This document shows, piece by piece, positions 36,334-52,251 of a DNA stretch of 64,000 nucleotides. How positions within the stretch are numbered: position 1 is the stretch's first letter; each line of letters opens with the position of its first letter. The notes below the pieces were generated by a model. That model did no database searches, was not told where the DNA came from, and saw only the letters and a list, made by a program, of their open reading frames with translations. The position numbers were made by a program, and so were the translations under genes. Source of the stretch: Sphingomonas phyllosphaerae (lineage in GTDB: Bacteria > Pseudomonadota > Alphaproteobacteria > Sphingomonadales > Sphingomonadaceae); contig JAQIJC010000001.1 of assembly GCA_036946405.1 (NCBI GenBank), forward strand, positions 1,867,001 to 1,931,000, given 5' to 3'.

Positions 36334-36809
36334 TGTTCGACGCGGCGCTGGTGCAAGTAGCGACGGCGCTGCGCGACGCGCGCGATCCGTGGTGGGTGAT
36401 CGGCAGCGCGGCGGTGCGATTGCACGGCGGCGACACGTCGGTCGCCGACATCGACGTGCTGACGAGCGCGCAGGACGCGGAGCGGCTGCTCGAAACGTGG
36501 GCGGGCGCGGCGACGATCGGCGGTGCGAGTGATCGCTTCCGGTCGCATCCGTTCGCGCGGCTGGACGGTGCGGCCTTGCCGGTCGAGGTGATGGCCGATC
36601 TCGAACTTCGCACGGAGAGCGGCTGGCAGCGGGTGCGGCCGCTGACGCGGGTGGCGCGCGGGGATGTCTTCGTCCCGGATCGCGACGAGTTGAGAGCGAT
36701 CCTGCGCGCGTTCGGGCGCGGGAAGGATCTGGCACGCGCGGCGTTACTCGACCCGCCGGCCGCGCAACCGACCGATGGTGAGGCGGCATGTGGGCCGGCG
36801 CGCGCATGA
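36333..36809 (+). CDS. Small nucleotidyltransferase-fold protein
   Basis: 158 residues. WWVIGSAAVRLHGGDTSVA followed by DIDVL fits the polymerase-beta-type hG[GS]...DhDh signature (glycine-serine, then two aspartates two residues apart), as in minimal nucleotidyltransferases and AbiEii. The rest (VEVMADLELRTESGWQ, RDELRAILRAFGRGKDLARA) resembles the small NTase helical tail. It overlaps the nitronate monooxygenase-like gene by one base, so it is coupled. It is not flanked by an AbiEi partner, so a toxin role is not supported. Confidence 0.72.
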   Translation: MFDAALVQVATALRDARDPWWVIGSAAVRLHGGDTSVADIDVLTSAQDAERLLETWAGAATIGGASDRFRSHPFARLDGAALPVEVMADLELRTESGWQRVRPLTRVARGDVFVPDRDELRAILRAFGRGKDLARAALLDPPAAQPTDGEAACGPARA

Positions 36810-36860
36810 CGCCGTTCCGTCGTTCCGGCACGCTGCCATAACCCGGCGAGGAACAGCCAC

Positions 36861-37724
36861 ATGTATCGACGCCATCTTCTGCTCGGCGGCGCGGCCGCGC
36901 TGATCGGCGCAGCGCCGCGGCAGGCGCCGATTGCGGCGGCGCTTCGTATGCTCGAACGCCGATCCGGCGGCCGGCTTGGCGTCGGCATCGTCGACACCGC
37001 GCGCGGTAGAGCGGAGGGCTGGCGACAGCACGAGCGCTTCACGCAGGCCAGTTCGTTCAAGCTGTCGCTGGCGGCGCTGATCCTTGCCGAGGCGGAGCGG
37101 GGACGGCTCGCGCTGGCCGATGTGCTGCGCTGGTCGCGTGACGATCTCCTCCCGCATAGCCCGGTCACCGCAGCGGCCACCGCCGGAGCGCTGCCGATCC
37201 GCGAGCTTGCGCGCGCCGCCGTTGTCACCAGCGACAATACCGCCGCCAACGTCCTGCTCCGCAGGATCGGCGGCCCGGCACGCCTGACCGCCTTCTGGCG
37301 GTCGACCGGCGATCGCATCAGCCGGCTCGACCGCTACGAGCCGGCGTTGAACGTGACGCCGCCGGGCACGGCCCTCGACACGACCACGCCGGCAGCAATG
37401 GCGGGAACCGTCGCCCGGCTGTTGCGCGGCAACGTGCTCCAGCCGGCGAGCCGTGTCGTGCTGAGCGACTGGATGATCGCCGCGGACACCGGGCGACAGC
37501 GGCTGCGCGCCGGCTTTCCGGGCGACTGGCGGGCGGGCGACAAGACCGGCACCGGCGGCGGGGCGGGGCATCCGATCTTCGTCGACCTCGCCTTTGCCGC
37601 GCCGTGCGGCCGCGCCCCGTTGATCGTGACCGCCTATTTCGAACCGCCGGCCGCGATGCCGTCGGCGGGTGCCGAAGCGGTGCTGGCAGCCGTGGGGCGG
37701 CTCGCGGCGGGGATGGCGGGATAG
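36861..37724 (+). CDS. Class A beta-lactamase
   Basis: 287 residues. The serine beta-lactamase motifs are complete: FTQASSFKLSLAA (S-x-x-K, nucleophilic serine), VVTSDNTAAN (SDN loop), DRYEPALN (omega-loop glutamate) and DKTGTGGG (KTG). A twin-arginine-like signal (MYRRHLLLGGAAALIGAAP) suggests Tat or Sec export. It should hydrolyse beta-lactam antibiotics in the periplasm; spectrum cannot be read from sequence. It starts 51 bases after the nucleotidyltransferase gene, with no ampR-type regulator nearby, so it is probably an intrinsic chromosomal enzyme. Confidence 0.93.
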   Translation: MYRRHLLLGGAAALIGAAPRQAPIAAALRMLERRSGGRLGVGIVDTARGRAEGWRQHERFTQASSFKLSLAALILAEAERGRLALADVLRWSRDDLLPHSPVTAAATAGALPIRELARAAVVTSDNTAANVLLRRIGGPARLTAFWRSTGDRISRLDRYEPALNVTPPGTALDTTTPAAMAGTVARLLRGNVLQPASRVVLSDWMIAADTGRQRLRAGFPGDWRAGDKTGTGGGAGHPIFVDLAFAAPCGRAPLIVTAYFEPPAAMPSAGAEAVLAAVGRLAAGMAG

Positions 37725-37767
37725 AGGATTCCATCGAAGCTGAAGCGTCATCCGTCAGACTCGCGAT

Positions 37768-37863
37768 GTCATGCCGGACCCGTTCCGGCATCTGTTGCTC
37801 CACAAAGACGCGGGCCATTGCTCTTGCGGGGTGGTGGACCCCGGAACCAGTCCGGGATGACGG
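37768..37863. repeat. Paired-hairpin intergenic repeat, family D copy 1
   Basis: GTCATGCCGGACCCGTTCCG plus GCATC is partly mirrored by CCCCGGAACCAGTCCGGGATG and ACGG. Each half is a hairpin; the arms are less similar than in family B. Other members are near 38518 and 51425. Nothing else is recognisable in 37725-37955. Confidence 0.75.
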
Positions 37864-37955
37864 GATCGCGCTGTTGGACGACCGCCCCATCGGCAGAACG
37901 GCGCGCCGCCCCGCCGGGTGACGCGCCGCCAAGGTCATCGACCCGTTTCGCGGCG

Positions 37956-38147
37956 TCAGTCGACGACGGTGCCCACCACCGCGCCGCCCACGCCGCCGAC
38001 CGCCGCGCCCTTTTCGACGCTGCCGCCGGTCGCCGCTGCGACACCCGCGCCGCCGGCGCCGCCGATCGCCGCGCCGCGCAACGTCGAGCAGGCCGAGGTC
38101 GACACCGCAGCGGCGACGAGCAGGGCGGAAAGTGCGATCTTCTTCAT
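37956..38147 (-). CDS. Small glycine-zipper lipoprotein
   Basis: 63 residues. MKKIALSALLVAAAVSTSAC is a lipoprotein signal peptide with its lipobox cysteine. The mature part is almost entirely glycine/alanine/valine (STLRGAAIGGAGGAGVAAAT, then EKGAAVGGVGGAVVGTVVD), a glycine-zipper hairpin. GGAG precedes the ATG. It is probably anchored in the outer membrane; function unknown. Confidence 0.78.
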   Translation of the reverse strand: MKKIALSALLVAAAVSTSACSTLRGAAIGGAGGAGVAAATGGSVEKGAAVGGVGGAVVGTVVD

Positions 38148-38313
38148 GGCAAAAGCTCCGATTTTCAAATGAATGGCGGCTTAATGCGGCGCAAGGAGCG
38201 ACGGTTCCGACCAGACATGCTTCGTCACGCATCGCTGCGTCGCGACACAGATTGCAGCGGGGCAACGCTGGCGACATTCGTCCGCAACGTCGCGCGCCGA
38301 GGTCGAAGGGGCC

Positions 38314-38505
38314 ATGACGGAGAGCCCGATGCCCCACGACCGCCACGCCGCCTACCACGCCGAACGCGCGCGTGATGAAGCCGTTCGCGCCATGAGCGCC
38401 AGCAGCCCCGACGCCGCCGCCATCCATCAGGAGCTATGCCTGCGTTACAGCGGTCGCGTCATCGCCGCGCTGATCCTCGGGGCGGTGGGGAGGGGCGTGG
38501 AGTAG
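38314..38505 (+). CDS. Small hypothetical protein
   Basis: 63 residues, or 58 from the ATG at 38329, which has GGAGA five bases upstream. The middle (YHAERARDEAVRAMSASSPD, then AAAIHQELCLRYSGRVIAAL) looks like two short amphipathic helices with regular A/R spacing. No family can be named. It is followed by a palindromic repeat. Confidence 0.6.
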   Translation: MTESPMPHDRHAAYHAERARDEAVRAMSASSPDAAAIHQELCLRYSGRVIAALILGAVGRGVE

Positions 38506-38517
38506 ACAACCACTTTT

Positions 38518-38599
38518 GTCGCCCCGGACCCGATCCCGGGTCGCGCTTCTTCTCGACGTCCGGAAACAAAGCGGGGCCGCGGATCAAGTCCGGGGCGAC
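38518..38599. repeat. Paired-hairpin intergenic repeat, family D-like
   Basis: GTCGCCCCGGACCCGATCCC plus GGG on the left and CGGATCAAGTCCGGGGCGAC on the right form an imperfect long stem. It sits between the 63-residue protein and the hydroxyacid dehydrogenase gene. Confidence 0.75.
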
Positions 38600-38624
38600 G
38601 GCGTGACGAGCGCAATCGCCCCAG

Positions 38625-39623
38625 TTACGCCCACCCCTCGAGCACCTGATCGGGCGGGCGGTGGCCGTCGGCCCACATGCGGATGTTGGCGATCACCTTC
38701 TCGCCCGACGCGACGCGCCCCTCCCATGTCGCCGAGCCCATATGTGGGGTCATGACGACATTGGGCAGCGCGAGCAGCCGCGGGTCGATCTCGGGTTCGT
38801 GCCGCCACACGTCGAGCCCGGCGCCGGCGAGCCGGCCGTTCTCTAGCGCCTCGACCAGCGCATCCTCGTCGAGGATGCCGCCGCGGCTGGCGTTGATGAT
38901 ATAGACGTGCGGGCGCAGCAGCGCGATGCGACGCGCGTCGATCAGCTCGCGACTGTCGGCGTTGAGCGGGGTGTGGAGCGTCAGGATGTCGATCGCGCCG
39001 AGCAATTCGTCGAGGTTCGGGTGCCAGACCGCGTTCAGCTCCGCCTCGACCACCTTGGGCAGCCGGTGACGGTTGTGATAATGGATCGACAGACCGAAGG
39101 CGCGCGCGCGTCGCGCCACCGCCTGGCCGATCCGGCCCATGCCGACGATCCCCAGTGCCTTGCCGCCGATCCGATAGCCGAGCATCCCGCCGGGGCTCCA
39201 CCCCTTCCACTCGCCGGAGCGGACCAGCTTCTCGCCCTCCGCCAGCCGGCGCGGCACCGAGACGATCAGCGCCATCGTCATGTCGGCGGTGTCCTCGGTC
39301 AGCACGCCGGGCGTGTTGGTGACGATGATCCCGCGCGCGCGGGCCGCCTTCAGGTCGATATGGTTCACGCCCGCACCGAAATTCGCGATCAAGCGCAGGC
39401 GGGGGCCGGCGCCCCCGATCAGCGCGGCGTCGATCGTGTCGGTCACCGCCGGGACCAGCACGTCGCACTCCGCCATCGCTGCGGCGAGTGCATCGCGCGT
39501 CAACGGCACGTCGTCGGCATTGCCGGTCACGTCGAACAATTCGTCCAGCCGGCGCATGACGACATCGGGCAGCGCCCGCGTCACGATCACCTTGGGATGG
39601 GCGCAGCGTCGCGTATCGGCCAT
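38625..39623 (-). CDS. D-isomer-specific 2-hydroxyacid dehydrogenase (glyoxylate/hydroxypyruvate reductase-like)
   Basis: 332 residues. GIVGMGRIGQAVARRARAFG is the NAD(P)-binding loop near residue 160. The active-site triad is visible: arginine in INASRGGILDEDAL, glutamate in WRHEPEIDPRL and histidine in VVMTPHMGSATWE. ANFGAGVNHIDLKAARARGI opens the substrate domain. It reduces 2-oxoacids such as glyoxylate; the exact substrate is not certain. It is divergent from the SH3 gene. Confidence 0.93.
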   Translation of the reverse strand: MADTRRCAHPKVIVTRALPDVVMRRLDELFDVTGNADDVPLTRDALAAAMAECDVLVPAVTDTIDAALIGGAGPRLRLIANFGAGVNHIDLKAARARGIIVTNTPGVLTEDTADMTMALIVSVPRRLAEGEKLVRSGEWKGWSPGGMLGYRIGGKALGIVGMGRIGQAVARRARAFGLSIHYHNRHRLPKVVEAELNAVWHPNLDELLGAIDILTLHTPLNADSRELIDARRIALLRPHVYIINASRGGILDEDALVEALENGRLAGAGLDVWRHEPEIDPRLLALPNVVMTPHMGSATWEGRVASGEKVIANIRMWADGHRPPDQVLEGWA

Positions 39624-39691
39624 TCGTCGGGATTGGCGAAGCGGCGCCCATGCGTCAACGGTTGATGCGGCAGGGTCGGCGTGGCTAGAGG

Positions 39692-40192
39692 GTGGATGTG
39701 AACAGGGATCATCTCACCTTCGTGGCGGCGGTGGCGACAGCGTCGTTGCTCGCGCCCGTGCCCGCGGCGGCGGACACCGACGCGAAGAAGCCGCCCTATA
39801 TCGGCTCGATCGCCGCCTCGCGTGCGCGGATGCGCACCGGGCCGGGGCGCAACTTCCCGGCGAGCTGGATCTATGTCCGCGCCGACCTGCCGGTGCGCGT
39901 GCTGGAGGCGTTCAAGGAATGGCGCCGCGTCGAGGACCCGGACGGAACGCAAGGCTGGATGCTCAACGCCTTGCTCAGCAGCCGGCGGACCGCGATCGTG
40001 CGCGGGACCGAGCCGGCCGAATTGCGTGACCGGCCCGGCGGGCCGACGATCGTGTGGCGGGTGCAGCCCGGCGTCGTCGGGCGGGTGACCCGCTGCGGCA
40101 ATGGCTGGTGCCGGTTCGACGTGAAGGGGCAGGCGGGGTTCATCCAGACCGATCGCGTCTGGGGCGTCGCGCCGACTGAGGAATTGCCATGA
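39692..40192 (+). CDS. Secreted SH3-domain protein
   Basis: 166 residues. A signal peptide (LTFVAAVATASLLAPVPAAA) precedes two bacterial SH3 domains. The first shows ASRARMRTGPGRNFPASWIY and LEAFKEWRRVEDPDGTQGWM; the second shows LRDRPGG and GWCRFDVKGQAGFIQTDRVW. Such proteins bind cell wall or guide enzymes to it. GTG at 39692 or 39698 is the start, with AGAGG upstream. The stop overlaps the nadC start by four bases, although no functional link is known. Confidence 0.85.
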   Translation: MDVNRDHLTFVAAVATASLLAPVPAAADTDAKKPPYIGSIAASRARMRTGPGRNFPASWIYVRADLPVRVLEAFKEWRRVEDPDGTQGWMLNALLSSRRTAIVRGTEPAELRDRPGGPTIVWRVQPGVVGRVTRCGNGWCRFDVKGQAGFIQTDRVWGVAPTEELP

Positions 40193-41034
40193 CCTTCCGG
40201 CTCGACGGGTTCGACCTCGACGCGTTCATCGCCGCGACTCTGGCCGAGGATCTGGGCGAGGGGGGCGACGTCACCTCCGCCGCGGTGATCCCCGCCGGGG
40301 CGCGGTTCGAGGCGGTGATGGACAGCCGCGATGCGATCACGGTGTGCGGGCTGGAGATCGCGGCGGCGTTCTTCCGGCGGCTGGACGCTGGCGCGGCGAT
40401 CGACCTGCTGGTGCAGGACGGCGACCGTGTCGCGCCGGGCACTGCGCTGATGCGCATCACCGGCAATGCGCGCGCGTTGCTGACCGCCGAACGCTCGGCG
40501 CTCAACACCGTCCAGCATCTGTCGGGAATCGCGACGCTGACCGCCGCCTATGTCGATGCGATTGCGGGGAGCGGCGCGACCCTGCTCGACACGCGCAAGA
40601 CGATCCCCGGACTGCGGCGGCTCGAAAAATATGCGACCCGCACCGGTGGCGCGCAGAACCATCGCATGGGGCTGTGGGACGCCGCGATGATCAAGGACAA
40701 TCACGTCGCGGTCGCGGGCGGGGTCGGGCCGGCGGCGGCGCTGGCGAAGGCCGCCGGCATCGCGACGATCATCGTCGAGGTCGACCGCATCGACCAGATT
40801 GAGCCAGCGATCGCGGCCGGCGCAACACACCTCTTGCTCGACAATATGGGGCCGGACATGCTGCGCACGGCGGTGACGATCGTCGCCGGGCGCGTGCCGA
40901 CCGAGGCGTCGGGCGGGGTGACGCTGGAGACGATAGGCGCGATCGCGCGCAGCGGCGTGCGCTATGTCAGCGTCGGGCGGATCACCCAGTCGGCCCCCGC
41001 CGCCGACATCGGGCTGGACTTTGCAGAGCTATGA
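40189..41034 (+). CDS. nadC: Nicotinate-nucleotide pyrophosphorylase (carboxylating)
   Basis: 281 residues. NadC makes nicotinate mononucleotide from quinolinate and PRPP in de novo NAD synthesis. LAEDLGEGGDVTSAAVIP, LLTAERSALNTVQHLSGIAT and LLDTRKTIPGLRRLEKYATR are the classical quinolinate phosphoribosyltransferase blocks; RTGGAQNHRMGLWDAAMIKD follows. nadA and nadB are not adjacent. It is coupled to the SH3 gene upstream and to a membrane protein gene downstream (overlaps of four bases). Confidence 0.96.
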   Translation: MTFRLDGFDLDAFIAATLAEDLGEGGDVTSAAVIPAGARFEAVMDSRDAITVCGLEIAAAFFRRLDAGAAIDLLVQDGDRVAPGTALMRITGNARALLTAERSALNTVQHLSGIATLTAAYVDAIAGSGATLLDTRKTIPGLRRLEKYATRTGGAQNHRMGLWDAAMIKDNHVAVAGGVGPAAALAKAAGIATIIVEVDRIDQIEPAIAAGATHLLLDNMGPDMLRTAVTIVAGRVPTEASGGVTLETIGAIARSGVRYVSVGRITQSAPAADIGLDFAEL

Positions 41035-41540
41035 GCGAGCGCAGGAAGAAGACGAAGACGAGCAAGCCGGTCGAGAATAAGTCGTTGCGCACGTTCTTCG
41101 GCGCGGACGGCCGTCCGGCGTCGATCGTGCGGTTCGAGCGGCTGTATCTCGCGTCTTTCGCGGTATCGCTGGCCGGCTGGGCGTATAGCTGGCAGCAGAC
41201 TGTCGACCGGCTGGCGCTCGACCCGAAGACCGCCGCCTATGGCTGGTTGCTGCCCGCGGCGCTGCTGCTGAGCTGCGCGATCACGCTGGCGCTTTGGTAT
41301 CTGGTCGCGCGGCGCGCCAGCCTTGCCGCCAAATGGGTGGTGACGATCCTGACCGGGCTCGCGGCGGTGCGGTTCGCGCTCAACCTGATGGTCGTGGCGC
41401 GTGGCAAGGTGCCGGTCGTCGCGCTGTTGCTGTCGGCCGCGATCCTCGCGTTGAGCATCGCGGCGGTGGTGCAACTGTTCCGCGACGATGCGCGCTTGTG
41501 GTTCGGCGAAGGGCTGGAGCCCGTGGAAGAAGAAGCATGA
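41031..41540 (+). CDS. Membrane protein of unknown function
   Basis: 169 residues. A basic N-terminus (RRKKTKTSKPVENK) is followed by four predicted membrane helices: LASFAVSLAGWAYSW, GWLLPAALLLSCAITLALWYL, WVVTILTGLAAVRFALNLMV and VVALLLSAAILALSIAAVVQ. It ends in an acidic tail. It overlaps nadC and the RNase T2 gene by four bases each. No family was recognised. Confidence 0.78.
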   Translation: MSERRKKTKTSKPVENKSLRTFFGADGRPASIVRFERLYLASFAVSLAGWAYSWQQTVDRLALDPKTAAYGWLLPAALLLSCAITLALWYLVARRASLAAKWVVTILTGLAAVRFALNLMVVARGKVPVVALLLSAAILALSIAAVVQLFRDDARLWFGEGLEPVEEEA

Positions 41541-42262
41541 CGATGACGATGAAGCGCGTGGCGATGCTGGGGGCACTGGTCGCGGTCGCAGCGCCCGGCG
41601 TGGCGACAGCGCAGGCGCTGTCGTGCGCGATCCCGGCCGACCTGCCGCGTCCGCACCCCGATCTGCCGTCGGAAAGCCAGCCGGCCCGGCGTCTGCCGAT
41701 CGGCAGCTATACGCTCGCGATCAGCTGGAGCCCCGAATATTGCCGCACCAGCGGCGACCGGCCGAATGCGCGTTTCCAGTGCGGGAGCAGCAACCGTTTC
41801 GGCTTCGTGCTCCACGGGCTGTGGCCGGACGGTGTCGGCAAGGACTGGCCGCAATATTGTCGCGCGACGCCGATCCTGTCGCGGCAGGTGATCCGCCGCC
41901 ACGTCTGTGCGACACCCTCGCCGCAGCTGATGCAGCATGAATGGGCCAAGCACGGCACCTGCATGGCCGGCTATACGCCCGAGCGGTATTTCACCAAATC
42001 GAACGCGATGTTCCACGCGCTGCGCTTCCCCGACATGGCGCGTCTGGCACAGACGCCGCTGACCGCCGGGCGGCTGGCGGCGGCGATCGCCGCCGCCAAT
42101 CCGGGGCTGCGCGCCGACATGATGCGCGTGACCGGCACGAAGGACGGGGCGCTCGACGAGGTGTGGCTGTGCACCGACCGGCGCTTCCGCTACGCGCGCT
42201 GCCCCGCGCATCAGGGCGGGCTCGATCCGGCGGCGCGGATCACGATCACGCCGCCGCGGTGA
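41537..42262 (+). CDS. Secreted ribonuclease T2 family protein
   Basis: 241 residues. A signal peptide (MKRVAMLGALVAVAAPGVAT) is followed by a mature enzyme with both T2 catalytic segments: FVLHGLWPDG (CAS I, first histidine) and HEWAKHGTC (CAS II, glutamate and histidines). Cysteines in SYTLAISWSPEYC and the C-terminal LCTDRRFRYARCPAH suggest disulfides. It should be a periplasmic or secreted acid endoribonuclease. The first ATG (41537) overlaps the upstream stop; ATG 41549 fits the signal peptide better. Confidence 0.92.
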   Translation: MTMTMKRVAMLGALVAVAAPGVATAQALSCAIPADLPRPHPDLPSESQPARRLPIGSYTLAISWSPEYCRTSGDRPNARFQCGSSNRFGFVLHGLWPDGVGKDWPQYCRATPILSRQVIRRHVCATPSPQLMQHEWAKHGTCMAGYTPERYFTKSNAMFHALRFPDMARLAQTPLTAGRLAAAIAAANPGLRADMMRVTGTKDGALDEVWLCTDRRFRYARCPAHQGGLDPAARITITPPR

Positions 42263-42269
42263 GTTTCGC

Positions 42270-42343
42270 CATTGCGAGCGCAGCGAAGCGATCCAGGGTT
42301 TCGTGATCCGGCCATGGAATGCTTCGCTGCGCTCGCACTGATG
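42270..42343. repeat. Paired-hairpin intergenic repeat, family C copy 2
   Basis: CATTGCGAGCGCAGCGAAGC plus GATCCAGG is mirrored by CCATGGAATGCTTCGCTG and CGCTCGCACTGATGG, more diverged than copy 1. Confidence 0.82.
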
Positions 42344-42362
42344 GCGTGGCGCTCGGCCTGAT

Positions 42363-42458
42363 CGTCATTCCCGCGAAGGCGGGAATCCAGAACCTCGGAG
42401 GGGTGCGCTTCCATCGACAGTCCTGCGCGTCTGGATTCCCGCCCGCGCGGGAATGACG
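42363..42458. repeat. Paired-hairpin intergenic repeat, family A copy 2
   Basis: CGTCATTCCCGCGAAGGCGG plus GAATCCAGA is mirrored by TCTGGATTCCCGCC and CGCGCGGGAATGACG. It lies directly after the family C copy, so two repeat types are stacked between the RNase T2 gene and the rpoC terminator. Confidence 0.88.
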
Positions 42459-42491
42459 AACTACCGGACCACATCAAACCAATCTTTAAAA

Positions 42492-42529
42492 AAAAAGCCG
42501 CCGCCCGGCATCCCGGACGGCGGCTTTTT
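42492..42529. terminator. Bidirectional intrinsic terminator of rpoBC
   Basis: AGCCGCCG (42496-42503) pairs with CGGCGGCT (42518-42525), flanked by A and T runs on both sides, so it works on either strand. It is about 30 bases beyond the rpoC stop. Confidence 0.93.
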
Positions 42530-42557
42530 CACGTCAGGCGCGTGGCCTGAACGAGGA

Positions 42558-46856
<4,299 letters not shown>

Positions 46857-46869
46857 CTTGAACTCCTTA

Positions 46870-46979
46870 GCCCCTCTCCTTCAGGGGAGGGGTTGGGGTG
46901 GGGGCCGCACAAGCGGACCACCCCGGAAATTGTTCAGGGCACAGCCCCACCCCTAGCCCCTCCCCTGAAGGGGAGGGGG
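46870..46979. repeat. Paired-hairpin element of family G between rpoB and rpoC
   Basis: Terminal hairpins CCCTCTCCTTCAGGGGAGGG (left) and CCCCTCCCCTGAAGGGGAGG (right) flank an inner inverted pair (GGGGTGGGGG / CCCCACCCC) and a small CCGC...GCGG hairpin. It fills the rpoB-rpoC gap and would be transcribed in the rpoBC mRNA. It shares arm sequence with the element inside glyS at 63823. Confidence 0.85.
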
Positions 46980-46989
46980 ACAGGGCTGG

Positions 46990-51180
<4,191 letters not shown>

Positions 51181-51424
51181 AGGAGCTTGTGCCTCGTCAG
51201 CCGTCAAAATGCAGGCGCAGGGTGGAACGAAGAAAAGCCGATCGCAGAGATGCGTCGGCTTTCAGCGTCCTGAACCGCGGCTTCCCAATCCGATCGACAC
51301 GCTGCGCAAGGCGCGCCGTTTCCCGGAAGCTGTGGTGATGGAGCGGATATAGGAGCGCGCAGGGGGCGTGTCAAACCGCACCGGCAAGGGCAGCCGGAAA
51401 GGCTCGAGCCTGTGCCGGCGACTC

Positions 51425-51625
51425 CGTCATGCCGGACGTGTTCCGGCATCCACCGCGCCGCATGAGCGACACCTCTGCGAATGTCCGGACGTCGTCCCCA
51501 ATGCCCCGTCACCCCGGACCCTTCGACAAGCTCAGGAGAGCCTTGTTCCGGGGTCCACTGTTCCTCGAACTCATTGGCTTGCGGGTTCGCGGAGCGGTGG
51601 ATGCCGGAACGAGTCCGGCATGACG
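51425..51625. repeat. Family D repeat with a nested repeat, in the 620-bp rplL-rpoB gap
   Basis: GTCATGCCGGACGTGTTCCG plus GCATCC is mirrored by GGATGCCGGAACGAGTCCGG and CATGACGG. Inside it lies a second pair: ACCCCGGACCCTTCGACAAG plus CTCAGG (see also 59137) and TTGTTCCGGGGTCC. Apart from this, the terminator and the 25-bp palindrome, no gene is seen in 51181-51803; a separate rpoB promoter could be here. Confidence 0.78.
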
Positions 51626-51651
51626 GTCGCGCGGCAAGGTAGCGCGCACGG

Positions 51652-51688
51652 AAAAGGGGCGGCACCTGCGAAGGTGTCGCCCCTTTTT
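51652..51688. terminator. Intrinsic terminator downstream of rplL
   Basis: GGGGCGGCACC (51656-51666) pairs with GGTGTCGCCCC (51673-51683), one wobble pair, flanked by AAAA and TTTTT. On the minus strand it follows rplL, so rpoBC is at least partly uncoupled from rplJL. Confidence 0.9.
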
Positions 51689-51701
51689 CTGCTGGCGGCC
51701 A

Positions 51702-51726
51702 CGTCATGGGGTTAAACCCCATGACG
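51702..51726. repeat. Perfect 25-bp palindrome between rplL and rpoB
   Basis: CGTCATGGGGTT and AACCCCATGACG are exact reverse complements around a single A (51714). It has no T run, and sits about 80 bases beyond the rplL stop on the minus strand. It could be a protein-binding site or an RNA processing hairpin. Confidence 0.8.
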
Positions 51727-51803
51727 TCGAACGAGCGGGCTTGGGCCGCTCGTCGGCCGGCCTTGTGGCGGGGCGGGCCGTGGCCCGTCTCCGCCGCTGC
51801 GGC

Positions 51804-52181
51804 TTACTTCAGCTCGACGGTCGCGCCGGCTTCTTCCAGCTGCTTCTTGACCTTCTCGGCCTCGTCCTTGCTCACGCCTTCCTTGACGGGCTTCGGCGCG
51901 CCTTCGACGAGCGCCTTGGCTTCGGTCAGGCCCAGGCCGGTGATCGCGCGGACTTCCTTGATGACGTTGATCTTCTTGCCACCGTCGCCGGTCAGGATCA
52001 CGTCGAACTCGGTCTTCTCTTCAGCGGCCGGGGCGCCAGCGCCGCCGCCAGCTGCCGGCGCAGCCGCAACCGCCGCAGCGGCCGAGACGCCCCACTTCTC
52101 TTCGAGCAGCTTCGAGAGCTCGGCGGCCTCGAGGACGGTCAGCTCGCTCAGCTGGTCAACCAGCGCGTTCAGGTCTGCCAT
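51804..52181 (-). CDS. rplL: 50S ribosomal protein L7/L12
   Basis: 125 residues. L7/L12 forms the ribosomal stalk that recruits translation GTPases. The N-terminal dimerisation segment ([20 protein letters not shown]), an alanine/glycine hinge ([20 protein letters not shown]) and the C-terminal factor-binding domain ([20 protein letters not shown]) are complete. It follows rplJ by 70 bases. Confidence 0.97.
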   Translation of the reverse strand: MADLNALVDQLSELTVLEAAELSKLLEEKWGVSAAAAVAAAPAAGGGAGAPAAEEKTEFDVILTGDGGKKINVIKEVRAITGLGLTEAKALVEGAPKPVKEGVSKDEAEKVKKQLEEAGATVELK

Positions 52182-52251
52182 GATCTTACTTCCTATCTAA
52201 AACGGGGACAGGTGCCCCAAATTCCAAACATCAACAGGATGCCGCCCGAAA

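Noticed and set aside
36333..37724. AbiE-type phage defence next to the beta-lactamase
   Set aside because: Only the nucleotidyltransferase-like part is present; there is no AbiEi partner and no mobile-element signature.
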